Shown here piece by piece: positions 33,096 through 41,550 of a stretch of 64,000 nucleotides of DNA. Under the pieces are notes generated by a model. It searched no databases. It was given only the letters and a program-made list of their open reading frames with translations, and was not told where the DNA came from. The DNA comes from Xanthobacteraceae bacterium (lineage in GTDB: Bacteria > Pseudomonadota > Alphaproteobacteria > Rhizobiales > Xanthobacteraceae): positions 62,001 to 126,000 of the forward strand of contig JALHRD010000003.1 in assembly GCA_022841625.1 (NCBI GenBank). Reading direction: 5' to 3'. The position numbers and the translations under genes were made by a program. Every line of letters begins with the position of its first letter. Within the stretch, counting starts at the first letter, position 1.

Positions 33096-33455
33096 GGGCT
33101 GATTCCTCTAATGTCCCAACGCGATAGCGGCTGAATGGCCACAATGAAGCGGCAGAAATTGGGCTTCATTTCGCTGGCGCTTGGTTGTCATACGCCGGTG
33201 GGGTGCTTTCTGTTATCAATGGCGGCACGGACGGAGTTCCTCAGCAGGTCGGTGTGCTGGCCAAAAGTTAACAAATTCCTCCCGTAATTTCAGTGTGTTG
33301 CCCCAGGTTTGCCACGTCATCGCCGCGGCCCGGTCGCGCTTGTCTGCGATGGTGTGATTCGTCGAACCAAAGCCGAAGGTCGGGCGACTAACCTTTATTC
33401 AGGCCCGTCGGTGCGCCAAGCGTGTTGGGAGTAAGGGCCAGGAAGGGAGCCAACC
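33096..33455. other. Gene-free divergent intergenic region
   Basis: 360 bases, A/T-richer than the surroundings around 33240-33300. I see no gene. It contains a small ATGAAGC/GCTTCAT inverted repeat near 33144-33169 and should carry the promoters of the divergent genes at 33095 and 33456. Confidence 0.45.
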
Positions 33456-33650
33456 ATGACGACGCCAACCGATAGCAAGGCCGACCTTCCGTTTCTGCTG
33501 GCGACCGTCGCCGCCTCACCCATCATTGTGACCATGCCGGAGCCGCGCGATTTCGCCGGCTGGTGTGAGCGCCAAGGCGGTAACCTCGATGCTGTCATCC
33601 TCAATTGGCTCCGCGGCGAAGCGCTGCGGTCGCGGGCGGCGCTGTCCTGA
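33456..33650 (+). CDS. Small hypothetical protein
   Basis: 64 aa, ATG 33456 with AGGAAGGGAG upstream. Polar N-terminus, then PFLLATVAASPIIVTMPEPR and DFAGWCERQGGNLDAVILNW. The strong ribosome site and codon use support a real gene, but I do not recognise the family. A 272-base non-coding stretch separates it from the MgtC-like gene. Confidence 0.5.
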   Translation: MTTPTDSKADLPFLLATVAASPIIVTMPEPRDFAGWCERQGGNLDAVILNWLRGEALRSRAALS

Positions 33651-33922
33651 AATCTTGGGTTTCCGTGAGATATTGGCACGCCCGCGCGCCTTGGCCGACG
33701 GGGTGGCCTCGCTTGGTGAAGGTGCTCGCCGATTTTCCGGCCGGGACAACGCATCACCTATTGGCAAAAATCAAAACGCTCTGAAAAGCCTTCCGCTCGA
33801 TTGCAAGCCGGGCGGCGGCCAGGCCGGCTTGCGGCGCGACCTTTGGGTTCGCGCATTGCTTTGGGTTTTGGGGTTGCTTCGGCAACACCAAGCGCGAAGA
33901 ATAATCGGTGGGCGGATGGGGC

Positions 33923-35221
33923 ATGGATACTGACGAACTGTTGTCGCGGTTTGCGGTCGCGCTCGGAATCGGGCTTTTGATCGGGTTGGAACGCGGCTGG
34001 CGGACGCGCAGCCATCAGCCTGGCCGGCGCGCCGCCGGCCTTCGAACTTTCGCCATTTCGGGTTTGCTCGGCGGCGTCGTGGGCGGGCTCGCGCTCGCGG
34101 TCGGCGGCGCTACGACCGCAGGCGGCGGCTTGGTGATTGGCATCGCACTGGCTGCGTTTGCGGCCATGGTCACCGTCTTCTGTTTGGAAGAAAATCGCGC
34201 CGATAAGACATTCTCGGCAACGACCGCGATTGCCGCGGTCGTCACCTTCGCGCTCGGCATCTATGCGCTGCTCGGGGACGTCCGCGTTGCCGCGGCCGCC
34301 GCGGTGGTGACGGCCGCACTTCTGGCGTTGCGCGAAGTCTTGCATGGCTGGCTCGCGACGCTGACCTGGCCTGAGTTGCGCTCGGGGTTGATCCTGCTGG
34401 CGATGACTTTCATCGTGCTGCCGCTTCTGCATGATGATCCCGTCGGGCCCTTCGGCGGTGTGAACCCGCGTGAGATTTGGCTGATCGCCATCGTGCTGGC
34501 CGGGATTTCGTTTCTCGGTTACGCGGCGGTGAAGTATCTCGGCGAGCGGCGCGGCGTGCTGCTGGCCGCCGCCGCGGGTGGGCTCGTATCGTCGACCGCG
34601 GTCACGCTGGCCAATGCGCGGCGCGCGGCGGCCGGGGAGGGCACGTCGCAATTGCTCGCAGCCGGCGTGGCGCTGGCAACGGTGGTGTCGTTCGCGCGGG
34701 TACTCGCAATCGTCGCCGCGCTGAAGCCGGAATTGTTGGTTTTGCTTGCGCCGCCTTTGGCGGCGGCGGCGGCCGTGGCCATCGGATTTGCATCGATTTG
34801 GATTTTTCGTCACGCGAGCGCGGACAGCGGGCGAACGGACGTGACGTTTCGCAATCCGTTCGGCTTCTGGTCGGTGATCGGATTGGCACTCACCATGGGC
34901 GTGATCATTCTTGCGGGGCGGATCCTCCATGAATCCTTCGGATCGGCGGGCGCTATCATCGGTGGGGCGGCGCTGGGATTGTTCGACGTCGATGTGGTCA
35001 CGGTGTCGATGACGCAATTGGTGCCGCAGTCCCTGAGCGTTCGTGACGGGACTTTTGCAATCCTCACGGCCGTTGCGGCCAACATGCTGAGCAAGCTGAT
35101 CATAGGCGCAGGATTGGGCGGCGGCCGCTTCGCCGGCAATCTGGCGCTGATGTCGGTCGTTACGGCGGCGGCCGGCGCCGCGGCGTTGTGGATGGCGTTG
35201 CGCTTCGCCGCTATCGGTTGA
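33923..35221 (+). CDS. MgtC/SapB-family membrane protein with DUF4010
   Basis: 432 aa, about twelve membrane segments. The N-terminal domain is MgtC-like: FAVALGIGLLIGLERGW, then GRRAAGLRTFAISGLLGGVV and TTAIAAVVTFALGI. The second half is DUF4010 (GGLVSSTAVTLANARRAAAG, DVVTVSMTQL, ILTAVAANMLSKLIIG). Start ATG 33923. Proteins of this fusion are inner-membrane proteins of unknown transport role; MgtC itself modulates F-ATPase and Mg homeostasis. Note that another Mg protein (MgtE) is at 41551 but not linked. The pccA gene begins 50 bases downstream. Confidence 0.88.
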   Translation: MDTDELLSRFAVALGIGLLIGLERGWRTRSHQPGRRAAGLRTFAISGLLGGVVGGLALAVGGATTAGGGLVIGIALAAFAAMVTVFCLEENRADKTFSATTAIAAVVTFALGIYALLGDVRVAAAAAVVTAALLALREVLHGWLATLTWPELRSGLILLAMTFIVLPLLHDDPVGPFGGVNPREIWLIAIVLAGISFLGYAAVKYLGERRGVLLAAAAGGLVSSTAVTLANARRAAAGEGTSQLLAAGVALATVVSFARVLAIVAALKPELLVLLAPPLAAAAAVAIGFASIWIFRHASADSGRTDVTFRNPFGFWSVIGLALTMGVIILAGRILHESFGSAGAIIGGAALGLFDVDVVTVSMTQLVPQSLSVRDGTFAILTAVAANMLSKLIIGAGLGGGRFAGNLALMSVVTAAAGAAALWMALRFAAIG

Positions 35222-35271
35222 CAAGCGGCCGACGGGCCGCGACCTTGCGTCCAGCAACGGCTCCGGACCGA

Positions 35272-37275
35272 ATGTTCAAACGCATCCTGATTGCCAACCG
35301 CGGTGAAATCGCCTGCCGCATCGTCAAGACCGCGCGCCGGCTCGGCATCGCGACGGTGGCGGTTTACTCCGACGCGGACAAGAGCGCGCTGCATGTCGCG
35401 ATGGCCGATCAAGCCGTGCGGATCGGGCCGCCGCCCGCGTCAGAAAGCTACCTCTCGATCGAGGCGATGATTGCCGCCTGTCGCGCCAGCGGCGCCGACG
35501 CGGTGCATCCGGGCTATGGATTCCTTTCCGAACAGGCTGCGTTTCCGCGCGCGCTGGCCAAGGCCGGCATTGTGTTCATCGGTCCGCATCCCGACGCCAT
35601 CGACGCCATGGGCGACAAGATCGCAGCCAAGCAGGCGGCGGCCCGCGCCAAGGTCTCGACCGTGCCGGGCTTCCAAGGCGAGATCGCCGACGAAACCCAG
35701 GCGCAAAAGGTTGCCGCCGAGATCGGCTATCCGGTGATGATCAAAGCCGCTGCCGGCGGCGGCGGCAAGGGCCTGCGGATTGCAAACAGCAAGGCCGAGG
35801 TCGCCGAGGGATTTTTGCGGGCGCGCTCCGAGGCCAAGAGTTCGTTCGGCGACGATCGTGTGTTTATCGAGAAATTCATCGAAAATCCGCGCCACATCGA
35901 AGTTCAGGTGCTGGGCGACAAGCACGGCAACGTCATCCACCTCGGCGAGCGCGAATGCTCGATCCAGCGCCGCAACCAGAAGATCGTGGAGGAAGCGCCC
36001 TCGCCATTGCTCGACGACAAGACCCGCAAGACCATGGGTGCGCAGGCGGTCGCGCTGGCCAAGGCCGTCGGCTACGATTCCGCGGGCACCGTCGAGTTCG
36101 TCGCCGCGCAAGACCGGACATTCTACTTTTTGGAAATGAATACGCGGCTGCAAGTCGAACATCCAGTGACGGAATTGGTCACGGGGCTCGATCTGGTCGA
36201 ACAGATGATCCGTGTCGCGGCCGGCGAGAAGCTCGCGCTCCGTCAGAGCGACGTCAAGCTGAATGGCTCAGCGGTCGAGACCCGTGTCTATGCCGAGGAT
36301 CCCTACCGTAATTTTCTGCCGTCGATTGGTCGATTGACGCGCTATCGGCCGCCGGTGGAAACGCGCAAAGCCGGCGTGACCACGCGCGTCGATACCGGCG
36401 TGATCGAAGGCAGCGAGATTTCGCTGTTCTACGATCCCATGATTGCCAAGCTCGTGACCCACGCGCCGACACGCGCGCGCGCCATTGCCGCGCAGGCCGA
36501 TGCCCTCGATGCATTTGTAATTGACGGCATTCGTCACAACATTCCCTTTCTGGCCGCGCTGATGCAGCACCAACGCTGGCGCGACGGGGAACTCTCGACC
36601 GGCTTCATCGCCGAGGAGTTTCCCAACGGATTTCATCCCACGGCGCCGGACGAGTCGCTCGAAAAGACGCTTGCCGCGGTCGCGGCCGCGATCGACCATG
36701 TGTTCGGCGAGCGCAAACGGCGCATTTCCGGGCAGCAGCCGGACGCCGCGGTGACGCGCGCACGCAAGCGCGTGGTTCGGCTTGGGGACAAAGAGCGCGT
36801 GCTCGACCTCAGTCGCGAGGACGATGAGCTTGCGGTGCGCTTCGACGGCGACCGCGAGCGTCATGTCATTGCATCGGATTGGAAGCCGGGCGAGCCGCTC
36901 TGGGTCGGCGCCTTTGATGGCGAGCCGGTGGCGGTGCAGGTGCGGCCGCTGCTCAATGGCTTTGATCTGGCGCATCGCGGTGCGCAGGTGCGCGCCTTTG
37001 TTTTTACCGAACGCGAAGCCGAACTGGTGCATTCAGTGCCGCCGCGCGTCGCCGCCGATGGCGGCAAGGCGGTGCGCTGCCCGATGCCGGGTCTGGTGGT
37101 TTCGATCGCGGTCGCCGAGGGGCAGGAGGTCAAAGCCGGCGAAACACTGGCGGTGGTCGAGGCCATGAAAATGGAGAACGTGCTGCGCGCCGAGCGCGAC
37201 GGCATCGTCAAGCGCATTCATGCGCGCCAGGGCGACAGCCTGGCGGTCGATGCAGTGATCCTCGAATTCGTGTGA
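35272..37275 (+). CDS. pccA: Propionyl-CoA carboxylase alpha subunit (biotin carboxylase plus carrier)
   Basis: 667 aa, usual length. ATG 35272 gives the classic MFKRILIANRGEIACRI start. Biotin carboxylase domain: DAVHPGYGFLSEQ, the ATP-grasp Gly loop KAAAGGGGKGLR, ERECSIQRRNQKIVEEAPSP and the EMNTRLQVEHPVTE catalytic segment. The middle BT domain links to the C-terminal biotinyl domain with AMKMEN, where the Lys near residue 633 is biotinylated. Forms an alpha6-beta6 enzyme with PccB, encoded at 9560-11092. Acetyl-CoA or methylcrotonyl-CoA carboxylase are less likely but share the architecture. Confidence 0.93.
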   Translation: MFKRILIANRGEIACRIVKTARRLGIATVAVYSDADKSALHVAMADQAVRIGPPPASESYLSIEAMIAACRASGADAVHPGYGFLSEQAAFPRALAKAGIVFIGPHPDAIDAMGDKIAAKQAAARAKVSTVPGFQGEIADETQAQKVAAEIGYPVMIKAAAGGGGKGLRIANSKAEVAEGFLRARSEAKSSFGDDRVFIEKFIENPRHIEVQVLGDKHGNVIHLGERECSIQRRNQKIVEEAPSPLLDDKTRKTMGAQAVALAKAVGYDSAGTVEFVAAQDRTFYFLEMNTRLQVEHPVTELVTGLDLVEQMIRVAAGEKLALRQSDVKLNGSAVETRVYAEDPYRNFLPSIGRLTRYRPPVETRKAGVTTRVDTGVIEGSEISLFYDPMIAKLVTHAPTRARAIAAQADALDAFVIDGIRHNIPFLAALMQHQRWRDGELSTGFIAEEFPNGFHPTAPDESLEKTLAAVAAAIDHVFGERKRRISGQQPDAAVTRARKRVVRLGDKERVLDLSREDDELAVRFDGDRERHVIASDWKPGEPLWVGAFDGEPVAVQVRPLLNGFDLAHRGAQVRAFVFTEREAELVHSVPPRVAADGGKAVRCPMPGLVVSIAVAEGQEVKAGETLAVVEAMKMENVLRAERDGIVKRIHARQGDSLAVDAVILEFV

Positions 37276-37354
37276 TCGCGTGCGCGCAGTTGGTGGCTGC
37301 AAGCATATTCCGTCCACTGAATTGTCAACGCCGTCGTGCCATCATGGAAGTCAC

Positions 37355-37870
37355 ATGAGTACCTACGCTGCAATGTTTTCCGCCGCTGGCCGACTGGCGC
37401 CCAAGCCTTTCGCGTTGGGTGCTGGCGCAGTCTGTCTCGTGAGCTTTTTGTCGCAGTTCCTGCTAGCCGCGCCGGTCATGTCGCGGGCCAGCATTGTACC
37501 GTTCCTGCTGGTCCAGTCGGCGATTGCGTGGTTCTGGTATGCGCTTCACACCAAGCGACTGCGGGACGCGGGTCGTTCGTCTGGCCTGGTGGTGGCGCTC
37601 ACGGCGCTCTACGGGCTTGCGATCGTGCTCTTGCTCCTGGTGACGGTTGCGGCCAATGCTCCCGGCGGCAGCGATGCGGAGGGCATTGCAGGGATCTTTC
37701 AGGTATTCCTGCTGTTGTTTCTGATCGGCAGCGTGCTTTCAGATCCGCATCTTGGAATATTTGGCGTCGTCGCCCTGGGCATTCTTGCGCTGGTGATGCT
37801 TCCGATCGCGATTGCCATGGGTTTTACGGTCTGGGCCGCCACCCGGCCGCGCGTAGCGTCGGCGCCGTGA
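37355..37870 (+). CDS. DUF805-like membrane protein
   Basis: 171 aa from ATG 37355, four predicted membrane segments. The opening MFSAAGRLAPKPFALGA resembles the G-R-x-x-R-x-x-F start of DUF805, and the intermembrane loop WYALHTKRLRDAGRS is the typical K-R-L-H-D-x-G-R-S motif (His replaced by Arg). Function of DUF805 is unknown. The TGA stop overlaps the GTG start of the next gene (GTGA), so three genes (37355-38627) form one coupled unit. Confidence 0.75.
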   Translation: MSTYAAMFSAAGRLAPKPFALGAGAVCLVSFLSQFLLAAPVMSRASIVPFLLVQSAIAWFWYALHTKRLRDAGRSSGLVVALTALYGLAIVLLLLVTVAANAPGGSDAEGIAGIFQVFLLLFLIGSVLSDPHLGIFGVVALGILALVMLPIAIAMGFTVWAATRPRVASAP

Positions 37871-38331
37871 CGCTGCATTTCGCGTATGGCTCGAATATGA
37901 GCCGCCCGCACATGCGGGCGCGTTGTCCGGGCGCGACTGCGCTTGGCGTTGCAACGCTTGCCGGCTGGCGGTTTGTCATCAATCCGGATGGTTATGGCTC
38001 AATCGCGCCGCGGGCTGGCGGAATGGTCTATGGCGTGTTGTGGCAGCTTGGCGCACGCGAGCTATCCGCGATCAATGCCTATGAAAACGTCACGGGCGGG
38101 CTTTATGTCCGGCGCCAATTGCCGGTGCAGCTCGACGGCCTGCGCAAGCCGGCGCTGGTCTATATCGCGACGCGCCGTGGGCAGGGCACGCCGCGCCCTG
38201 GCTATATCGACCTGGTGGTGGCCGCGGCGCGCGACTGGACGCTGCCGGAATTCTATATTCGCGCTCTCAAGCGCTGGTCGCCTTCCGGCTGGAACGGCGC
38301 GCGCCGCAAAGACATCGGAGAGGTCGGATGA
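37867..38331 (+). CDS. Gamma-glutamylcyclotransferase-like (AIG2/GGCT) protein
   Basis: 154 aa from GTG 37867, coupled to the previous stop. The cyclotransferase fold signature HFAYGSNMS (residues 4-12) provides the YGSN substrate loop; GVLWQLGARELSAINAYENV carries the catalytic Glu region, and YVRRQLPVQLDG and YIDLVVAAARDWTLPEFYI follow. Activity on gamma-glutamyl amines or dipeptides giving 5-oxoproline is likely. It is followed by acylphosphatase with an ATGA overlap. Confidence 0.88.
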   Translation: MTLHFAYGSNMSRPHMRARCPGATALGVATLAGWRFVINPDGYGSIAPRAGGMVYGVLWQLGARELSAINAYENVTGGLYVRRQLPVQLDGLRKPALVYIATRRGQGTPRPGYIDLVVAAARDWTLPEFYIRALKRWSPSGWNGARRKDIGEVG

Positions 38332-38627
38332 GCACCGTCACGATCCGCCGCATCGTGGTGCGGGGCCGGGTGCAGCGCGTCGGCTATCGGAATTGGACGC
38401 AGCAGACCGCGATCCGCTACGGGCTTGATGGCTGGGTGCGCAACCGGCCGGATGGGTCGGTGGAGGCGCTGTTCGCGGGCTCAGCGGCCGCGGTCGATGC
38501 CATGATCGAGGCCTGCCGGCGCGGCCCGCAGGACGCGCATGTCGATGCGCTCGATGTGCAAGACGCCGGCCCCGCGGACGTTGCCATGCGCGGCGGCACC
38601 CGTTTTGCCGTGTTGCCGACGGCTTGA
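38328..38627 (+). CDS. acyP: Acylphosphatase
   Basis: 99 aa, ATG 38328 overlapping the preceding TGA. The catalytic loop VVRGRVQRVGYRNWT contains the Arg of the phosphate cradle, and DGWVRNRPDGSVEALFAG contains the catalytic Asn (RN) and the second strand. Hydrolyses carboxyl-phosphate bonds such as acetyl phosphate or 1,3-bisphosphoglycerate. Third gene of the coupled unit. Confidence 0.92.
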   Translation: MSTVTIRRIVVRGRVQRVGYRNWTQQTAIRYGLDGWVRNRPDGSVEALFAGSAAAVDAMIEACRRGPQDAHVDALDVQDAGPADVAMRGGTRFAVLPTA

Positions 38628-38726
38628 GCCGCGATCAGCGGCGTTGCGCGCCTGCGCCCCTCACGAGAAACTTGGGGTTCGCGAGGACGTGCTGCGCTTC
38701 GACATTGCGGTTGAATCGCAACAGTG

Positions 38727-39431
38727 CTAGCCGCCCGTGCGCCCAAACAATGCTTCAAACCCCCGGCGCAGCGCTGCGTCGACCTCCGCCATGCTGGCGT
38801 CGATGCCGAGATCGGCGAGGCTGGTAACGCCGTAGCGGGCGTCGGCCACGCCGCACGGGACGATGCCGGAGAAATGCGTCAGGTCCGGCGCGACATTGAT
38901 GGCGATGCCGTGCAGCGTCACCCAGCGCTGTACCCTGATGCCAATCGCGGCGATCTTGTCCTCATGGTCGGCGCCTTTGTCGGGCCGGCGCACCCAAACG
39001 CCGATGCGTTCGTCGCGGCGGCCACCCTCGACGCCGAAACTGGCCAGCGTTTGGATGATCCATTCTTCGAGCGTCACCACAAAGCGCCGCACGTCGGGGG
39101 CGCGCCGTTTGAGGTCGAGCATCGCATAGGCGATGCGCTGCCCGGGGCCGTGGTAGGTGAACTGCCCGCCACGGCCGGCGCTATGCACGGGAAAGCGGGC
39201 TTCGAGCAGATGCTCGGGCTTGGCGCCGGTGCCGGCGGTGTAAAGCGGGGGGTGCTCGACCAGCCAGACTAGCTCGGAAGCGCGGCCGTCGGCGATTGCC
39301 GCGGCGCGCGCCGCCATGGTGGCGAGGGCCTCCTCATAGGGCACGCGGCTGGCCGCCACGCGCCATTCCACCGCGGCGGAATCCGCTGTTGGATGAAGTG
39401 TCTCGACCATGCCGTCGCGCATATTAACCAT
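38727..39431 (-). CDS. lipB: Octanoyl-[acyl carrier protein]:protein octanoyltransferase
   Basis: 234 aa from ATG 39431; ATG 39422 and 39410 are also possible. Motifs: [60 protein letters not shown] and [20 protein letters not shown], with the catalytic Lys (in DKIAAIG) and Cys (VPCG). It transfers octanoate from ACP to lipoyl domains, the first step of protein lipoylation. The 2-oxoacid dehydrogenase complexes it serves are not in this window. Divergent from fliN. Confidence 0.94.
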   Translation of the reverse strand: MVNMRDGMVETLHPTADSAAVEWRVAASRVPYEEALATMAARAAAIADGRASELVWLVEHPPLYTAGTGAKPEHLLEARFPVHSAGRGGQFTYHGPGQRIAYAMLDLKRRAPDVRRFVVTLEEWIIQTLASFGVEGGRRDERIGVWVRRPDKGADHEDKIAAIGIRVQRWVTLHGIAINVAPDLTHFSGIVPCGVADARYGVTSLADLGIDASMAEVDAALRRGFEALFGRTGG

Positions 39432-39487
39432 CCGGTAACCATAGCGTGGTGACCTAGCGGCGTCACACCTCGTACAAGGATTCCCCC

Positions 39488-39730
39488 GTGCCAACACTCG
39501 ATAAAGTCGCGCTTGATATCCAGGTCGTGCTCGGTACCACGGTCATGCCGATCCATCAGGCGCTGCGGCTTGGCCGCGGCGCGATTATCGAGCTGGAGTC
39601 GTCGGAAGACGACGAGGTCATGATCCTCGCCAATAATTTCCTGGTGGCCAAGGGAGCGGTGGTGGTGAACGGAAACCGCATCGCGGTCGAGGTCAAGGAT
39701 ATGATGCCGCGCGCGCCCGACGCTCGCTGA
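39488..39730 (+). CDS. fliN: FliN-like protein (SpoA domain), stand-alone
   Basis: 80 aa from GTG 39488. A complete SpoA/FliN C-terminal domain and nothing else: [40 protein letters not shown] and [20 protein letters not shown]. FliN forms the C-ring of the flagellar switch with FliM and FliG. No other flagellar gene is in the window, so this copy is either an orphan second FliN, or flagellar genes lie elsewhere. It sits between lipB and tRNA-Leu. Confidence 0.85.
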   Translation: MPTLDKVALDIQVVLGTTVMPIHQALRLGRGAIIELESSEDDEVMILANNFLVAKGAVVVNGNRIAVEVKDMMPRAPDAR

Positions 39731-39833
39731 GATCCCAAAATCTGGCGCTATCGGGGTCTTGTTACCGGCGGACAGATTTGTTACATGCCGTCTTCCTGGC
39801 GCGTCGCCGGCTGGCGCGCGTTTGACCTCATCT

Positions 39834-39918
39834 GCGGCCGTGGCGGAATTGGTAGACGCACTAGCTTGAGGTGCTAGCGGGGCAACCCGTGCTGGTTCGA
39901 GTCCAGTCGGCCGCACCA
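39834..39918 (+). tRNA. tRNA-Leu (anticodon GAG)
   Basis: 85 bases with encoded CCA and a class II variable arm. Acceptor stem GCGGCCG (39834-39840) pairs with CGGCCGC (39908-39914); discriminator A; CCA 39916-39918. Anticodon arm CTAGC-TTGAGGT-GCTAG puts GAG in the loop, decoding CUC/CUU. Variable arm GGGGCAACCC, T arm with GGTTCGAGTCC. Downstream DNA holds the convergent polysaccharide deacetylase, with no sign of an inserted element. Confidence 0.97.
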
Positions 39919-39978
39919 ACCATCCTGACGAGATTCGGAAACCGGCGCTGGCATGCGCGCGGCGGCTGCGTGCGCCCC

Positions 39979-41280
39979 CTATCGGGGCGACATTATGCTG
40001 GCCTGCGGCCGCGGGATTTGGATCTGGTGTCCGACCGCGGCCTGTAGGCCGGGGAGGTCGCGCTTGCTGGTCCTGCCGGTTTTAGCGGGTTTGCTCGGTT
40101 TGGCGTCCTTGGTGTCCTTGGTGTCCTTGGCGTTTCTGGCGCTCTTGGCGTTTTTGCTGATGCTGTCAGCCTTGCCGGATCGCCGCACCGGGCTGACATT
40201 GCGGGGGAGTATGCCGGCGAGGTCAACATGCGTTGGGCCGACGATCTCCCGATTGCCATTGCGCGGCGTGTCGGACGCGGCTGTTTCTGGGGTCGCCAAT
40301 GTTGCGAGCTGCGTCACGCCGGCTTCGGCGCCAGCCGGCGCTTCCAGCACCGCGAGCGATGCCCTGATCCCATGCGGCGGCGCAGCGTTCGGATTTGCGT
40401 TCGGGCTTGGGCTATGCGCCGCGATGCGCGGCCAGCCGATTGGCTCGTCATCGCCCAGCGGTGCCCGTGACGGCGGATTGCGCACCCGCCAAGCCTCGGC
40501 GGTGGTGGCGGTCGCCGGACGCGTGGCGCTGGCCGGAATGACATGAACCACGCGATAGCCGCGGGCCTTAAGGGCGCCGAGCAAATCGGGAAGAGCCAGC
40601 GCGGTGGCGGGCTGGATATCGTGCAGCAGCAGGATACCCTTGCCCTTGGCTTCCAGGCGCGCGAGGGCGCGGTTGACGACTTCGCGCGCACTGATGCGCG
40701 TCCAGTCGTCCGCCATGAAATCGACGCTCCAGCTCATGACCTGCCGCGACTTCAAATAGTGTTCAGCGGCATTTTGGCGGCCGAGACCGGGGAATCGGAA
40801 AAACGGCGCGACCTTCGCCGGATCGCCGATGGCCGATGCAATCGAACTAAAGCCGTCCTCGATTTCGCGGGCCGCTTCGTCGGCCGGCAGCGCGTTGAAA
40901 TTGGTCGGATGGTTCTGGCTATGATTGGCGAGGGTATGGCCGTCATTATAAATGCGATGGACGGATTTCGGAAAGGTGGAGGCCATGCGCCCGACCATGA
41001 AGAAGGTCGCCTTCACGCATTCCCGCGCCAGAATGTCGAGGATGCGCGTCGTGTATGGCGGCAAGGGGCCATCGTCGAAGGTGATGACCACCTCTTTGTC
41101 ATTGAGCGGTAGCGTTTCGCGGTATTGGAAACTGCCCAACAAAGTGTTCTTCGTCGGGTCGACGACCAGCGTTCGGCTGGTCCCCAATGCCTGCGGATTG
41201 CCAGGGCAATTGGCTGCCAATGCCGGTGCCGCAATGGTCAGCGATGCCAGCACGCTCAAAAACGCAACCAAACTACGCAT
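39979..41280 (-). CDS. Exported polysaccharide deacetylase with Lys-rich tail
   Basis: 433 aa from ATG 41280. Signal peptide 1-22. NodB-type catalytic domain about residues 60-260: TFDDGPLPPYTTR (catalytic Asp and metal Asp), NHSQNHPTNF (the two metal His), FFRFPGLGR, WSVDFMADDW and LLHDIQPATA (catalytic His). It would remove acetyl groups from an N-acetylglucosamine polymer in the periplasm. The last 170 residues are unstructured and end in a low-complexity Lys/Ser/Asn/Asp stretch with KDTKDTKDA (9-base tandem repeats near 40110), a likely wall- or polyanion-binding tail. Confidence 0.88.
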   Translation of the reverse strand: MRSLVAFLSVLASLTIAAPALAANCPGNPQALGTSRTLVVDPTKNTLLGSFQYRETLPLNDKEVVITFDDGPLPPYTTRILDILARECVKATFFMVGRMASTFPKSVHRIYNDGHTLANHSQNHPTNFNALPADEAAREIEDGFSSIASAIGDPAKVAPFFRFPGLGRQNAAEHYLKSRQVMSWSVDFMADDWTRISAREVVNRALARLEAKGKGILLLHDIQPATALALPDLLGALKARGYRVVHVIPASATRPATATTAEAWRVRNPPSRAPLGDDEPIGWPRIAAHSPSPNANPNAAPPHGIRASLAVLEAPAGAEAGVTQLATLATPETAASDTPRNGNREIVGPTHVDLAGILPRNVSPVRRSGKADSISKNAKSARNAKDTKDTKDAKPSKPAKTGRTSKRDLPGLQAAVGHQIQIPRPQASIMSPR

Positions 41281-41550
41281 GAACCCGGTGAACCCCACAA
41301 TGGACCGCCCGGAGAGCTTTCCCGGCCGGCGCCAGCAGCCCCGCACTGTAGCGGAACCCTAGAAGCGCTCAACTTAACGCAAGCTTAATACCGGCGGTTG
41401 GCGAGAATTCGCCCGGTGCTGTGGCAGCATTGCCGCGCCCTAGGGACGCAAACTTTTACGCGGGACTCCGCGGCGTCGCGAATTGCCAGTGCGCAGGTCC
41501 GGGCGTACAAGCTGCCAAGCTCTTCACTCGATCGTGACGTGAGACTCGGG

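Noticed and set aside
33758-35257. 499-codon frame opposite the MgtC-like gene
   Set aside because: Composition is Arg/His/Gln-rich and it lies antisense to a clear membrane protein; typical of high-G+C shadow frames.
41347-41550. Magnesium-sensing leader RNA before mgtE
   Set aside because: No M-box-like helices or conserved blocks could be recognised in the short upstream region.
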